From contig JAFQVM010000016.1 in assembly GCA_017407995.1 (NCBI GenBank), positions 1 through 64,000 of the forward strand: 64,000 bases of DNA, read 5' to 3'. Of the stretch, positions 25,490-33,705 are shown one piece after another. The notes beneath the pieces were generated by a model, which was not told where the DNA came from, did no database searches, and worked only from the letters and a program-made list of their open reading frames with translations. Every line of letters begins with the position of its first letter. The first letter of the stretch is position 1. The stretch comes from Clostridia bacterium. GTDB lineage: Bacteria > Bacillota > Clostridia > Oscillospirales > Acutalibacteraceae. The translations under genes and the position numbers were made by a program.

Positions 25490-28060
25490 ATGAGCAGAGA
25501 AAAATTTAATGTAACGGGCATGACCTGTGCTGCGTGCAGTGCACATGTTGAGCGTGCGGTTAGTGCAGTACAAGGAGTCAAAGAGGTGTCGGTAAGCCTG
25601 CTGACTAATTCGATGACGGTAGATTTTAAGTCTCCCGCAACATCACAGATTATCTGCGATGCGGTTTTGGCGGCAGGGTATGGAGCAGCGCCTGAAAGAA
25701 ACACACAAACATCAATTAAATCAAGTGATGCATTGGCAGACAGAGATACTCCAAAGCTCAGAAAGCGGTTGATTGCGTCCTTGATTTTACTGTTGCCATT
25801 GATGTATGTGTCAATGGGAGTTGTAATGTGGGGATGGCCGGCACCGTCAATTTTTAAGGATAACCCGCTTGTAGTCGGCATATATCAGTTGCTGCTTACA
25901 ACCGCTGTAATGGTTATTAATCAGCGCTTTTTTATCAGCGGATTTCAGAGTCTTATGCACCGTGCACCTAATATGGATACATTGGTGTCACTCGGCAGTG
26001 GAGCTGCTTATATTTACAGCACAGCCGTGCTATTTATGATGAGCCACGAGGCGTGGCAGGGGAATTTGTCTGTAGCAGCGCACCACCTTCATGAGCTGTA
26101 TTTTGAATCTGCGGCAATGATATTAAGCCTTATTACTGTTGGCAAGATGCTTGAAGCACGAAGCAAGGGCAGAACCACGGATGCGATAAAGAGTCTTATG
26201 GATTTGGCGCCTAAAACGGCTCGTGTTATAAGAGACGGAAAAGAAATAACGATACCTGCTGAAGAAGTGGTTGTGGGCGATATTTTTGTAGTCCGTCCGG
26301 GTGAGAGTATACCTGTTGACGGCAAGGTTTTGGAAGGGGAGAGCGCTGTCAATGAGGCTGCTCTGACCGGTGAAAGTCTGCCTGTTGACAAGTTACCTGA
26401 CAGTATTGTAAGTGCTGCAACGCTTAACCAAAACGGCTTTTTAACCTGTGTGGCTACAAGGGTTGGCAGCGATACAACACTAAGCCAGATAATAGAGATG
26501 GTTGAAAATGCATCGGCAACCAAGGCCCCTATTGCAAAAATAGCGGATAAGGTTTCGGGATTTTTTGTGCCTGCGGTTATGGCTATAGCACTTATTGCCG
26601 GTGTGATATGGCTGCTGTCGGGCGAGAGCTTTGGGTTTGCGCTTGCCCGTTCAATAAGTGTTTTGGTTATAAGTTGTCCATGTGCGTTAGGACTTGCGAC
26701 TCCTGTTGCTATAATGGTGGGCAGCGGTATGGGTGCAAAGAATGGAGTGCTGTTTAAAACCGCTTCATCACTTGAGATGGCAGGTAAGACACAGATAGTT
26801 GTGCTTGATAAAACGGGTACGGTCACACAGGGCAAGCCTGAGGTTACAGATATATGTCCTGCTGACGCAGTAAGCGAGTCAGAGCTTTTGGGCTTGGCTG
26901 CTGCGTTGGAGGAAAAGAGTGAGCATCCGCTGGCTCGTGCAATAATGAGTAGAGTACATGCGAGCGGACAAAATTATGACCATGTATCTGATTTTGAAGC
27001 ACTTCCGGGACATGGTGTAAGCGGTAAAATAAACGGGAAAGAAGCTGTTGGCTCAAACGCTGCTTTAATGGATGAAAAGGGATTGCTTACATCGGATATG
27101 CGCCGAAAAGGAGAGGCTCTTGCTGAAGACGGAAAGACTCCTTTGTATTTTGCGCTTGACGGCAGTATGCTTGGTATAATCGCTGTTGCGGATGTTGCAA
27201 AGCCTGACAGTGCACAGGCGATAGAAGAGCTGAAGGATATGGGCTTGCGTGTGGTTATGCTTACAGGTGATAATCAGCGTACGGCTGAGGCTGTAGGAAA
27301 ACAGGTAGGGGTTGATGCAGTTGTAGCTGATGTTTTGCCTGGTGACAAGGAGGCGGTTATCCGTAAACTTTCGCAATACGGTAAGGTTGCAATGGTCGGT
27401 GACGGTATAAATGATGCGCCTGCACTTACAAGGGCAGACGTCGGTATAGCTATAGGAGCGGGGTCGGATGTAGCTCTTGATGCCGCAGACATTGTACTGA
27501 TGAAATCGAGTATTCGTGACGTTGCAGCATCTATCAGGCTTTCACGTCAGGTTCTTAAAAATATACACGAAAACCTATTTTGGGCATTTTTCTATAATTG
27601 TATAGGTATTCCGATTGCTGCGGGAGCATTAATTCCGGTTGGTATACCGCTTGACCCGATGTTTGGTGCGGCGGCGATGAGTCTTTCAAGCTTTTGCGTG
27701 GTCATGAATGCGCTTCGATTGAATCTTTTTAAGCTGTATAACAATAGACACGGCAAACAAAGAAAAGCGATTCCCGTGCCGGACTTTTTGTCCGACTTTG
27801 AAAATAAAAAAATATCGGCAGAACAGCCGAAAAATATGGAGGAACAGAATATGAAAAAGATAGTTTATATTGACGGAATGATGTGCAATCATTGTACAGC
27901 TCATGTTCAGAAGGCTCTTGAAGCTCTCGACGGTGTTGACGTAGTTGAGATGAGCCTTGAGGAGAAGAGTGCAACACTTACTCTATCAAAGGACATTGAT
28001 GACAGTGTACTCACACAAGTTATAACGGATGCAGGTTATACGCCGACAGGCTTGAAATAA
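25490..28060 (+). CDS. copA: Copper-exporting P-type ATPase with N- and C-terminal HMA domains
   Basis: This 856-residue P1B-type ATPase pumps Cu(I) out of the cell. It has an N-terminal heavy-metal domain (GMTCAAC, Cys13/Cys16), TM helices, the transport motif C396-P-C398, phosphorylation Asp440 in DKTGT, TGDN and GDGINDAPAL. After the last TM pair comes a linker rich in charged residues. From Met788 follows a second HMA domain (GMMCNHC) of 69 residues, resembling a free CopZ chaperone. Met788 is preceded by GGAGG at 27839-27843, eight bases away, so this domain might also be made separately. It is the second gene of the csoR operon. Confidence 0.93.
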   Translation: MSREKFNVTGMTCAACSAHVERAVSAVQGVKEVSVSLLTNSMTVDFKSPATSQIICDAVLAAGYGAAPERNTQTSIKSSDALADRDTPKLRKRLIASLILLLPLMYVSMGVVMWGWPAPSIFKDNPLVVGIYQLLLTTAVMVINQRFFISGFQSLMHRAPNMDTLVSLGSGAAYIYSTAVLFMMSHEAWQGNLSVAAHHLHELYFESAAMILSLITVGKMLEARSKGRTTDAIKSLMDLAPKTARVIRDGKEITIPAEEVVVGDIFVVRPGESIPVDGKVLEGESAVNEAALTGESLPVDKLPDSIVSAATLNQNGFLTCVATRVGSDTTLSQIIEMVENASATKAPIAKIADKVSGFFVPAVMAIALIAGVIWLLSGESFGFALARSISVLVISCPCALGLATPVAIMVGSGMGAKNGVLFKTASSLEMAGKTQIVVLDKTGTVTQGKPEVTDICPADAVSESELLGLAAALEEKSEHPLARAIMSRVHASGQNYDHVSDFEALPGHGVSGKINGKEAVGSNAALMDEKGLLTSDMRRKGEALAEDGKTPLYFALDGSMLGIIAVADVAKPDSAQAIEELKDMGLRVVMLTGDNQRTAEAVGKQVGVDAVVADVLPGDKEAVIRKLSQYGKVAMVGDGINDAPALTRADVGIAIGAGSDVALDAADIVLMKSSIRDVAASIRLSRQVLKNIHENLFWAFFYNCIGIPIAAGALIPVGIPLDPMFGAAAMSLSSFCVVMNALRLNLFKLYNNRHGKQRKAIPVPDFLSDFENKKISAEQPKNMEEQNMKKIVYIDGMMCNHCTAHVQKALEALDGVDVVEMSLEEKSATLTLSKDIDDSVLTQVITDAGYTPTGLK
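27851..28060 (+). CDS. Possible internally initiated CopZ-like copper chaperone
   Basis: This is in frame with and inside copA. ATG 27851 has GGAGG eight bases upstream and would give a 69-residue HMA protein (MKKIVYIDGMMCNHC) of normal CopZ length, with a Cys-x-x-Cys Cu(I) site. Either copA is a CopA-CopZ fusion or both forms are produced. The ribosome site is visible; independent translation is inferred. Confidence 0.4.
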   Translation: MKKIVYIDGMMCNHCTAHVQKALEALDGVDVVEMSLEEKSATLTLSKDIDDSVLTQVITDAGYTPTGLK

Positions 28061-28071
28061 GCAAAAAATAA

Positions 28072-28110
28072 AACAGGCGGTCATACAGAAGTATGACCGC
28101 CTGTTGTTTA
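28072..28110. terminator. Terminator between copA and the convergent secreted-protein gene
   Basis: A perfect 15-bp stem (28072-28086 with 28091-28105, loop AGAA) is flanked by A-rich and T-rich sides. It ends the csoR-copA transcript and the convergent minus-strand gene. Confidence 0.85.
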
Positions 28111-28117
28111 TGTTCGG

Positions 28118-29806
28118 TTATGCTGCTTGCTCAATATGACCGATTCCAAGAGCGTGGTTTGAAATAGCATCTTCGTCCTTAGCAGTAATAACGCCATCTT
28201 TGTTTATGTCTGCGGCAAAAGCCATAGCGAAAGAATACTCATCAGATGTTTTATCACTCCAAGAAGTTGTGCCATCTACTTCATCTTCTGCAATTGAAGC
28301 ATCAATAGAGCTTATATATGAGTCACCGTTGAGGTCACCAAAGATGATGACGGTAAAGGCTTCAACAACTTCGCCTGTTTCGATGTTAACAACGTTAATT
28401 TTTGAACCTGTGCCAACGAAAGGAGAATAGGCATTTTTTGCGCACACAATTTCAAGTTTACCTGTTTTCTTATTGGTTACAGTTACAAAATCGCTGATAT
28501 CGTCTTTTGTAAGCATTGTGTCAAAACCGTAAACAATGCCTTTCTCTCTGTCGATAGTAACAGTAGTTACTGTTTCGGGCTGAGTATCAAGCATCAGTAC
28601 ACGTGAAACAGTACCTGTTACCTGGTCGAGTTCAAGATATCCTGCGAGGTAGTCACGGACTATGCAAGTGTCAGTAGAATTAATATTATCGTCCTTGTTC
28701 AAATCAGCCGCAGCAACCTTGCAAACAGAGTAGGGGTCATCGCCGAAATCTTCTATACTCCAGGTGGTAATCATGAAGTTTTCATCTTCAATGATATCCT
28801 GGTCAACACTGTCAATATCAGCGTCACCGTCGAGGTCGCCGAAGATAACAATCTCAAAGGATTCGACTACATTGCCGGTTTCAATTTCAACAACATTGAT
28901 TATTGTACCTGTTCCTGCAAAATCGCCGTTGATAGGAATGATTTCAAGCTTGCTTACTTTTTTATTGCTGGTTCCTACATATTTTGCAACATCGTCAACT
29001 TTGATGTTGGGGTCAAAACCGTAAACAATGCCTTTTTCTCTGTCGATAGTAATGGTAGCAGCTGTTTCGGGCTGAGAATCAAGCATGGGTATACGAGAAA
29101 CAGTGCCTGTTACCTGGTCGATTTTGAGATAGCCGTCTATAACGTCACGAGAGATTGCGACATCAGTAGAATCGATTCGGCTATCTTTGTTCAAGTCAGC
29201 CGCAGCAACCTTGCAAGCAGAGTAGGGGTCATCCCCAAAATCGTCCATGCTCCAAGTGGTAATCATGAAGTTTTCATCTTGAACGATTTTTTTATCATCA
29301 GCATCAATATCTGCATCACCGTCAAGGTCGCCAAAGATGACTATTTCAAATGACTCAACAACGGCATTTGTGCTCTTTTGGATAACTTTTATTGTTGTAC
29401 CGGTACCTGCATAGTCGCCGTTGACAGCAGTTATCTGGAGAGAGCCTGTGGAAGTGTTGCTGACTTTGACATAGTTGTGTACATCAGAAACCTTGATGTT
29501 AGCATCAAAACCATAAACAAGACCGTTTTCTCTGTCAATTGTAACAGTACTGTTTTTTGCTACAAGAGTCGGTTTAACGACAGTTTTGGGTTTGGGAACT
29601 ACAGGTTTAGTTGGCTGTGAAGAGCGACCGAAAAGATTGTCGAAAAAGTTATTGAAGCTTTCTCTTATAGACTCAACTATGCGCTCTATAAGCTCTGAAA
29701 GAGTTATGACAGCTCCTGCTCTTGGTGCTTCTAAAGCGGAAGCTGTGATTGCCAAACATGAGAAAAGAAGAGTTATGGCAATAAGAACTGCAAGAAATTT
29801 TTTCAT
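28118..29806 (-). CDS. Secreted protein with three dockerin-like calcium-binding modules
   Basis: This 562-residue precursor has a Sec signal (MKKFLAVLIAITLLFSCLAITASA, cut after ASA), an amphipathic helix and a Pro/Lys/Val linker. Three tandem modules of about 160 residues follow (about 88-250, 250-415, 415-560). Each has a beta-rich part beginning TIDRExGxVYGFD and a type-I-dockerin-like pair of EF-hand loops (FGDLDGDADID and ADLNKDSRIDSTD). The Ca2+-binding Asp/Asn positions are well kept. The repeats are also visible at DNA level (for example 28510-28800 against 29020-29330). A dockerin normally docks to a cohesin, but here three pairs are interleaved with beta domains and no cohesin or glycosidase is present. 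A structural or surface role is as likely. AGGAGG precedes the start. Confidence 0.8.
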   Translation of the reverse strand: MKKFLAVLIAITLLFSCLAITASALEAPRAGAVITLSELIERIVESIRESFNNFFDNLFGRSSQPTKPVVPKPKTVVKPTLVAKNSTVTIDRENGLVYGFDANIKVSDVHNYVKVSNTSTGSLQITAVNGDYAGTGTTIKVIQKSTNAVVESFEIVIFGDLDGDADIDADDKKIVQDENFMITTWSMDDFGDDPYSACKVAAADLNKDSRIDSTDVAISRDVIDGYLKIDQVTGTVSRIPMLDSQPETAATITIDREKGIVYGFDPNIKVDDVAKYVGTSNKKVSKLEIIPINGDFAGTGTIINVVEIETGNVVESFEIVIFGDLDGDADIDSVDQDIIEDENFMITTWSIEDFGDDPYSVCKVAAADLNKDDNINSTDTCIVRDYLAGYLELDQVTGTVSRVLMLDTQPETVTTVTIDREKGIVYGFDTMLTKDDISDFVTVTNKKTGKLEIVCAKNAYSPFVGTGSKINVVNIETGEVVEAFTVIIFGDLNGDSYISSIDASIAEDEVDGTTSWSDKTSDEYSFAMAFAADINKDGVITAKDEDAISNHALGIGHIEQAA

Positions 29807-29971
29807 ATGATTTCCTCCTATTTTTACTAAAGTTACTCCTACAGTCTGAATAATAGCACAATTTTTGTCAAAAGTCTATATTAAACTGCGTTTTTTTTTA
29901 TAAATCTTAGGTGATATTTTCTGAATGTGATTTAAAAAGATGTTTCTGCATGATTTTTATTTATAATAATA

Positions 29972-30003
29972 AAAAACTCTCACCACTTTACGGTAAGAGT
30001 TTT
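29972..30003. terminator. Terminator of the small membrane-protein operon
   Basis: An imperfect stem with AAAACTCT and AGAGTTTT ends lies just downstream of the minus-strand gene ending at 30011. On the minus strand it is followed by a T-rich stretch. Confidence 0.65.
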
Positions 30004-30010
30004 GGTTAGG

Positions 30011-30244
30011 TTATATATTATTGTTTTTTTTAAGCCTTTCTTTTGCTTCTTCTATAGTTTCGCTTTCATGTTTTAAGTATTTGTCTACAAACTTATCTTC
30101 GATTTTTGTGTATCCTTCTACAACACCGTGTTCTACCTTTTTGTAGCCCTCTCCAACGCCTTTTTCTATTTTATTATAGCCACCTATGACACCCTCGGCG
30201 ACTTTTTCACTTGTTTTAGCTATTTTTGATTTTGCCATGCTCAT
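30011..30244 (-). CDS. Small lysine/glutamate-rich repeat protein
   Basis: This 77-residue soluble protein contains three imperfect 11-residue repeats (GVIGGYNKIEK, GVGEGYKKVEH, GVVEGYTKIED), likely an amphipathic helix or coiled coil. The start overlaps the stop of the upstream membrane gene (ATGA, 30241-30244) with AAGGGAG upstream. An alternative ATG at 30238 has a more usual spacing. It is the last gene of a three-gene minus-strand operon. No function is known to me. Confidence 0.65.
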   Translation of the reverse strand: MSMAKSKIAKTSEKVAEGVIGGYNKIEKGVGEGYKKVEHGVVEGYTKIEDKFVDKYLKHESETIEEAKERLKKNNNI

Positions 30245-30831
30245 TTTCTCCCTTTGATAAGATTTATTCCTAATATGAATACAGTTAAACAAACAGCGGA
30301 GCCTGTAAAAACATTTAAAAATTTTATATCATCTAAACTTGTACCTTCGAAAGTTACGAGCATTGACCTTTGCAAAGAGAATAAAGAAACCAATGCATCT
30401 GCGAAGGCTATGTTCCGTAAGGTTTTAAATATAGGTGAACTATATTTTCTGGACTTAACAAGATTTATGATACCGAGAGTGACTTTTGTGAAAGCATAAA
30501 GTGCTATGGTTATCATAAATATTTCATTATGTTTGATTCCTCTATTGTTTGTTGAAGATAGAATTGTGGTTCAAGCGAGACAAATCGAGAGAAAAATAAA
30601 CATAACGCCCGAAAATCTTTTAGCGAAGATTTCTGCGGAAAAGTCATTTTTTTCATTGCGCTTTATTTGTAAAGCAGCAAATCGCATTACGCTTAAAATT
30701 ATGTAGTATGCACTTAAAGTTATAAACCACCATGAGTGTGACATAAAGCCGAGAATGCAATTGTATATTGCGAAGGCGAGGTTTATGAAAAAACTGACTA
30801 TTGTAATTTTTGTAATTGATTCAAATTTCAT
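30241..30831 (-). pseudogene. Membrane protein gene interrupted by an in-frame TGA
   Basis: The two open segments (30831-30571 and the part ending at 30241) are in the same frame and join across a single TGA at 30571-30573 into one 196-residue protein of about six TM segments. The second half opens TTILSSTNN directly after the stop, and the membrane topology continues. In related clostridial proteins I recall, a Gly lies here, so GGA-to-TGA would explain it. There is no frameshift. Its start overlaps the upstream stop (ATGA) and its own end overlaps the next start. It may be a nonsense pseudogene, two translated halves, or a sequencing error. Confidence 0.65.
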
Positions 30832-31196
30832 TTTATGCCTTTAACTATAGGAATAAGGGATAACAAAGCTACTATTCCTACGATGCCTATCAGTACGCCT
30901 ACAGCGATATTTTCCCAAACCATACAAAAGCACATTCCGAGACCAAGCAAGAGAGCTCCGATAATTCCGAAGAGTACGATAAAAACAGTTTTTTTATTTA
31001 ATTTCAAAGGTTCTTTCTTTTCCATTTTGCGCCAAACAAACACGGTGATAATAGCCAAAATCAAGCCGATTACGCCAAGTACTATACCTTTTGTAAAGGA
31101 ACGCCATTCGGCCAGAAGCGTCATGCACATTCCGAGTGCAAACAGCACACCGCTTACGGTTCCTAAAATCATTGCGACAAAGCTACTCTTTTTCAT
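30828..31196 (-). CDS. Four-TM membrane protein of unknown function
   Basis: This 122-residue protein has four predicted helices in two similar hairpins (FVAMILGTVSGVLFALGMCMTL and VFIVLFGIIGALLLGLGMCFCMVW), suggesting an internal duplication. Both halves share a G-x-L-x-A/G-LGMC pattern followed by a Trp. AAAGGAG precedes the ATG. It is the first gene of the small membrane operon and overlaps the next start by four bases. I do not recognise its family. Confidence 0.7.
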   Translation of the reverse strand: MKKSSFVAMILGTVSGVLFALGMCMTLLAEWRSFTKGIVLGVIGLILAIITVFVWRKMEKKEPLKLNKKTVFIVLFGIIGALLLGLGMCFCMVWENIAVGVLIGIVGIVALLSLIPIVKGIK

Positions 31197-31244
31197 AAAT
31201 AACTCCTTTCAATAAACCAACACGTGTATTTTTATTACATCTTA

Positions 31245-31273
31245 AGTATAATACTGTTCGTATAACAAAACAA
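31245..31273 (-). promoter_or_regulatory. Promoter of the small membrane-protein operon
   Basis: On the minus strand TTGTTT (31273-31268) and TATACT (31250-31245) are spaced 17 bases apart, about 50 bases upstream of the first gene. Confidence 0.55.
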
Positions 31274-31341
31274 TCATCAAAATAGCAACAACTGTTGAGA
31301 TAATGGAATGCGGTTATGAAATTAAAGGATAGCAAAAAAAT

Positions 31342-31378
31342 AAAAAGCCAAAGTTGAGATAAACAACTTTGGCTTTTT
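31342..31378 (-). terminator. Terminator of the tRNA operon
   Basis: A perfect 15-bp stem (31342-31356 with 31364-31378) begins at the CCA end of tRNA-Gln and is followed by a T-rich tract on the minus strand. Confidence 0.85.
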
Positions 31379-31452
31379 GGCTGGGATGGCTGGATTTGAA
31401 CCAGCGGATGACGGAGTCAAAGTCCGTTGCCTTACCCCTTGGCTACACCCCA
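31378..31452 (-). tRNA. tRNA-Gln (TTG)
   Basis: A full cloverleaf on the minus strand begins TGGGGTGTAGCC. The anticodon loop CTTTGAC gives TTG. The T-arm is GGTTCAAATCC and CCA is encoded. It is last in a four-tRNA cluster. Confidence 0.95.
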
Positions 31453-31503
31453 AAATATTTTAAAAATGCGCAAAGCGAGAAGCCTTGCGCTTTTTGTCTT
31501 AAG

Positions 31504-31581
31504 TGGGGTGGATAATCGGATTCGAACCGACGACCTCCAGGGCCACAACCTGGCACTCTAACCAACTGAGCTATATCCACC
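31504..31581 (-). tRNA. tRNA-His (GTG)
   Basis: The anticodon loop TTGTGGC gives GTG. The extra 5' G typical of tRNA-His is encoded opposite C73, and CCA is encoded. Confidence 0.95.
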
Positions 31582-31627
31582 AGATTACACGCTGCGGACA
31601 TAGCAAAAAAGATATGTCCGCAAGCTT

Positions 31628-31704
<77 letters not shown>

Positions 31705-31711
31705 AAAAAAA

Positions 31712-31785
<74 letters not shown>

Positions 31786-31872
31786 ATATTGTGCCGCATA
31801 TCCACAACGGCAATTATTTTAACAAATATATTCTCGGATGTCAAGCATTATAATCAAGATTTATAAAAAAGA

Positions 31873-31908
31873 TTTGCCGCCGCTCGGATTACCGGCTGCG
31901 GCGGCAAA
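31873..31908 (-). terminator. Terminator of the flavoprotein/aconitase X operon
   Basis: An 11-bp GC-rich stem (31873-31883 with 31898-31908) is followed on the minus strand by a T-rich run. Confidence 0.8.
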
Positions 31909-31917
31909 AAAGAGTCA

Positions 31918-32358
31918 TTATTCGACAGTAACCGTGCCGTCCTCTGAGACGGTTATTTTCATACCGTCCTTAACGTAGTCAAGGAACTCCTGACCGAGAC
32001 AGTCAATTGTAACCATGGGTTCGTCAGCCCAAACGGCTGCGAGAACAGCGCCTGCAGCAGCGAGGGAGTCGATATGCTCTGAGAAGAGCATACATGTGGG
32101 ATTTCTCTTCATAACGTTAGCGCAATAGAGAACCATACCGCCGGTAGTTGAACCGATTGTCTGGGGGAGGCAGAGAGCGGTGTTTACCATGGGCTTACCG
32201 TAGAGGTCAGCGTTGTTCTGGTCGCCGCACTTAGCTGTTTTATCGCCGAACTGAAGAGCATTCTGGAAAGAGGCAAGAGTGTTGAAACCGCCGTGAGAAA
32301 CGAGAGCTTCAGCGGTGCAAGTTCCTGCAACAACAGGACGTCCTTTAAACTGTTTCAT
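31918..32358 (-). CDS. Aconitase X small (swivel) subunit
   Basis: This 146-residue DUF126-type swivel protein has GRPVVAGTCTAEALVSHGGFN, CGDQNNADLYGKP and PQTIGSTTGGMVLY, standard for the small subunit of AcnX. It lies one base downstream of the large-subunit gene, so both are made together. AcnX enzymes dehydrate hydroxy acids: bacterial types act on cis-3-hydroxy-L-proline, archaeal types on mevalonate 5-phosphate. The start has GAGGCAAAG upstream. Confidence 0.9.
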   Translation of the reverse strand: MKQFKGRPVVAGTCTAEALVSHGGFNTLASFQNALQFGDKTAKCGDQNNADLYGKPMVNTALCLPQTIGSTTGGMVLYCANVMKRNPTCMLFSEHIDSLAAAGAVLAAVWADEPMVTIDCLGQEFLDYVKDGMKITVSEDGTVTVE

Positions 32359-32359
32359 C

Positions 32360-33646
32360 TTACTTTGCCTCCTTTGTGATTATGTCAAGAATCTCATCGC
32401 TCTTATAATAGCGAGCGGTGGTGTATGTTCTGAGCTTATTAGAGTTTGTGATAACAGGCATCTTCTTGCAAAGAGGATTGTTCATATACATCAGCGGGCA
32501 TATGTAGCTGAGTATGACACCTGTTGCCTTAAGCTTTTCAGCGTAAGGGGTTTTGTTAAACTCCTCAACAACTGCGGGAGCTGCTGTGAAGACAGTAGGA
32601 ACGGAAACTTTCTTGAGACCGTTCTTTTTCAGACCGTCAGCAACCTTGTCTGTCCACTCGATAAGCTGAGCGTGTGAAAGGTGGGGACAACCTACGAAGC
32701 AAAGCTTGGGAGTTGCGTTCTTGTCTTTCCACATGACAGGGTAGTTAGCCTGAACTCTTTCAAGTTCAGCATCATCAACAACATAGACCTGAGCGTCCTC
32801 TGTGATGAGAGATTCGCCCATCTCAACAGCTTCGGGAGTGAGGTTAGCGATGTGATAGAGACCGACAGCACCGTTTGAAGCAGTTGCAGCACCGAAGTCC
32901 TTAAGGTATGCCTTGGTGTCGCCGTCAAGCTCTGTGCCAATCCACTGGTCAAGGCCCTTGATGTAGGGGACGTCTTCCATGACCTTCATGCCGATAGCAG
33001 AACCGAGAATCTGAGCTTCAGGCTTTTTGGTTGTTTTAACTTCGACAATCCATGTAGCCTTTCTGCCTTCGTCAGTAACGAGACCGAAATAGGGGACTCT
33101 GCCGACGATTGAGCCGAAGAGCTCGAGTATACCTGAGTTTCTGTTGCAGCGTGCGCCGAGAACGGAGTTAGCATAAACAACAGCAGAGGACTCAGCCCAT
33201 GAAAGAACTTCGCCTTTGTTAGGGACGTTTCCGACTTCGTCCATGTAGCAGGTGCAGGTGTAGGACTTGTCATCGATAAGACCGAGCTTTGAAAGCTGAG
33301 CATCATAACTGTCCTGCATACTGTACATAAATTTGTTGAATATCAACTTCTGAAGGAAGTTTGCGGGAACCTTGGGGTCAAGGGGTTTGGGGTCGACGGA
33401 GAATTTCTGCTCAGAGAGCGCACCGCCGGCGATAAGCTGGTCCATGAGGTCATAAACAGGCTTCATAACCTTGAGACCGAAGCTTGTAACAAGGTGACCC
33501 ATTTTGCTTTCTACGGGAACCATCTTTGTGGCGCCGAAAGCTTCTCCGTAAAGAACGAGAGTTTTCATGACCTTAGCCATGGCTTCGCCCTTAGAACCGT
33601 TGAGGATATCCTGTTCCTCTTGGGTAAGAATCATTTTGTAATCCAT
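32360..33646 (-). CDS. Aconitase X catalytic subunit (possible cis-3-hydroxy-L-proline dehydratase)
   Basis: This 428-residue DUF521-type AcnX large subunit contains GARCNRNSGILELFGSIVGRVPYFG and the cluster-region Cys motif FVGCPHLS, with TCTCYMDE near residue 130. It forms the lyase with the swivel subunit. Split subunits are seen in both bacterial hydroxyproline enzymes and archaeal phosphomevalonate dehydratases; a bacterial dehydratase is the likelier role. It lies downstream of the flavoprotein gene, separated by 59 bases that contain a hairpin. GAAAGGAT precedes the ATG. Substrate assignment is inference. Confidence 0.85.
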   Translation of the reverse strand: MDYKMILTQEEQDILNGSKGEAMAKVMKTLVLYGEAFGATKMVPVESKMGHLVTSFGLKVMKPVYDLMDQLIAGGALSEQKFSVDPKPLDPKVPANFLQKLIFNKFMYSMQDSYDAQLSKLGLIDDKSYTCTCYMDEVGNVPNKGEVLSWAESSAVVYANSVLGARCNRNSGILELFGSIVGRVPYFGLVTDEGRKATWIVEVKTTKKPEAQILGSAIGMKVMEDVPYIKGLDQWIGTELDGDTKAYLKDFGAATASNGAVGLYHIANLTPEAVEMGESLITEDAQVYVVDDAELERVQANYPVMWKDKNATPKLCFVGCPHLSHAQLIEWTDKVADGLKKNGLKKVSVPTVFTAAPAVVEEFNKTPYAEKLKATGVILSYICPLMYMNNPLCKKMPVITNSNKLRTYTTARYYKSDEILDIITKEAK

Positions 33647-33664
33647 ATCAATTTATCCTTTCAT

Positions 33665-33698
33665 GCACAAGCGGACAGCTTAGCTTATCCGCTTGTGC
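33665..33698 (-). other. Intercistronic hairpin without a T run
   Basis: A perfect 11-bp stem (33665-33675 with 33688-33698) lies between the flavoprotein stop and the aconitase X ribosome site. It has no downstream T tract on the minus strand, so it is more likely an mRNA processing or stability element than a terminator. Confidence 0.55.
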
Positions 33699-33705
33699 GT
33701 ATCAA

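Noticed and set aside
26089-26835. 248-codon minus-strand frame inside copA
   Set aside because: It lies opposite strongly conserved P-type ATPase motifs and has no ribosome site or recognisable domain.
28510-29330. Direct DNA repeats considered as a CRISPR or transposon signal
   Set aside because: They encode tandem protein modules of one secreted protein; no spacer-repeat structure or transposase is present.
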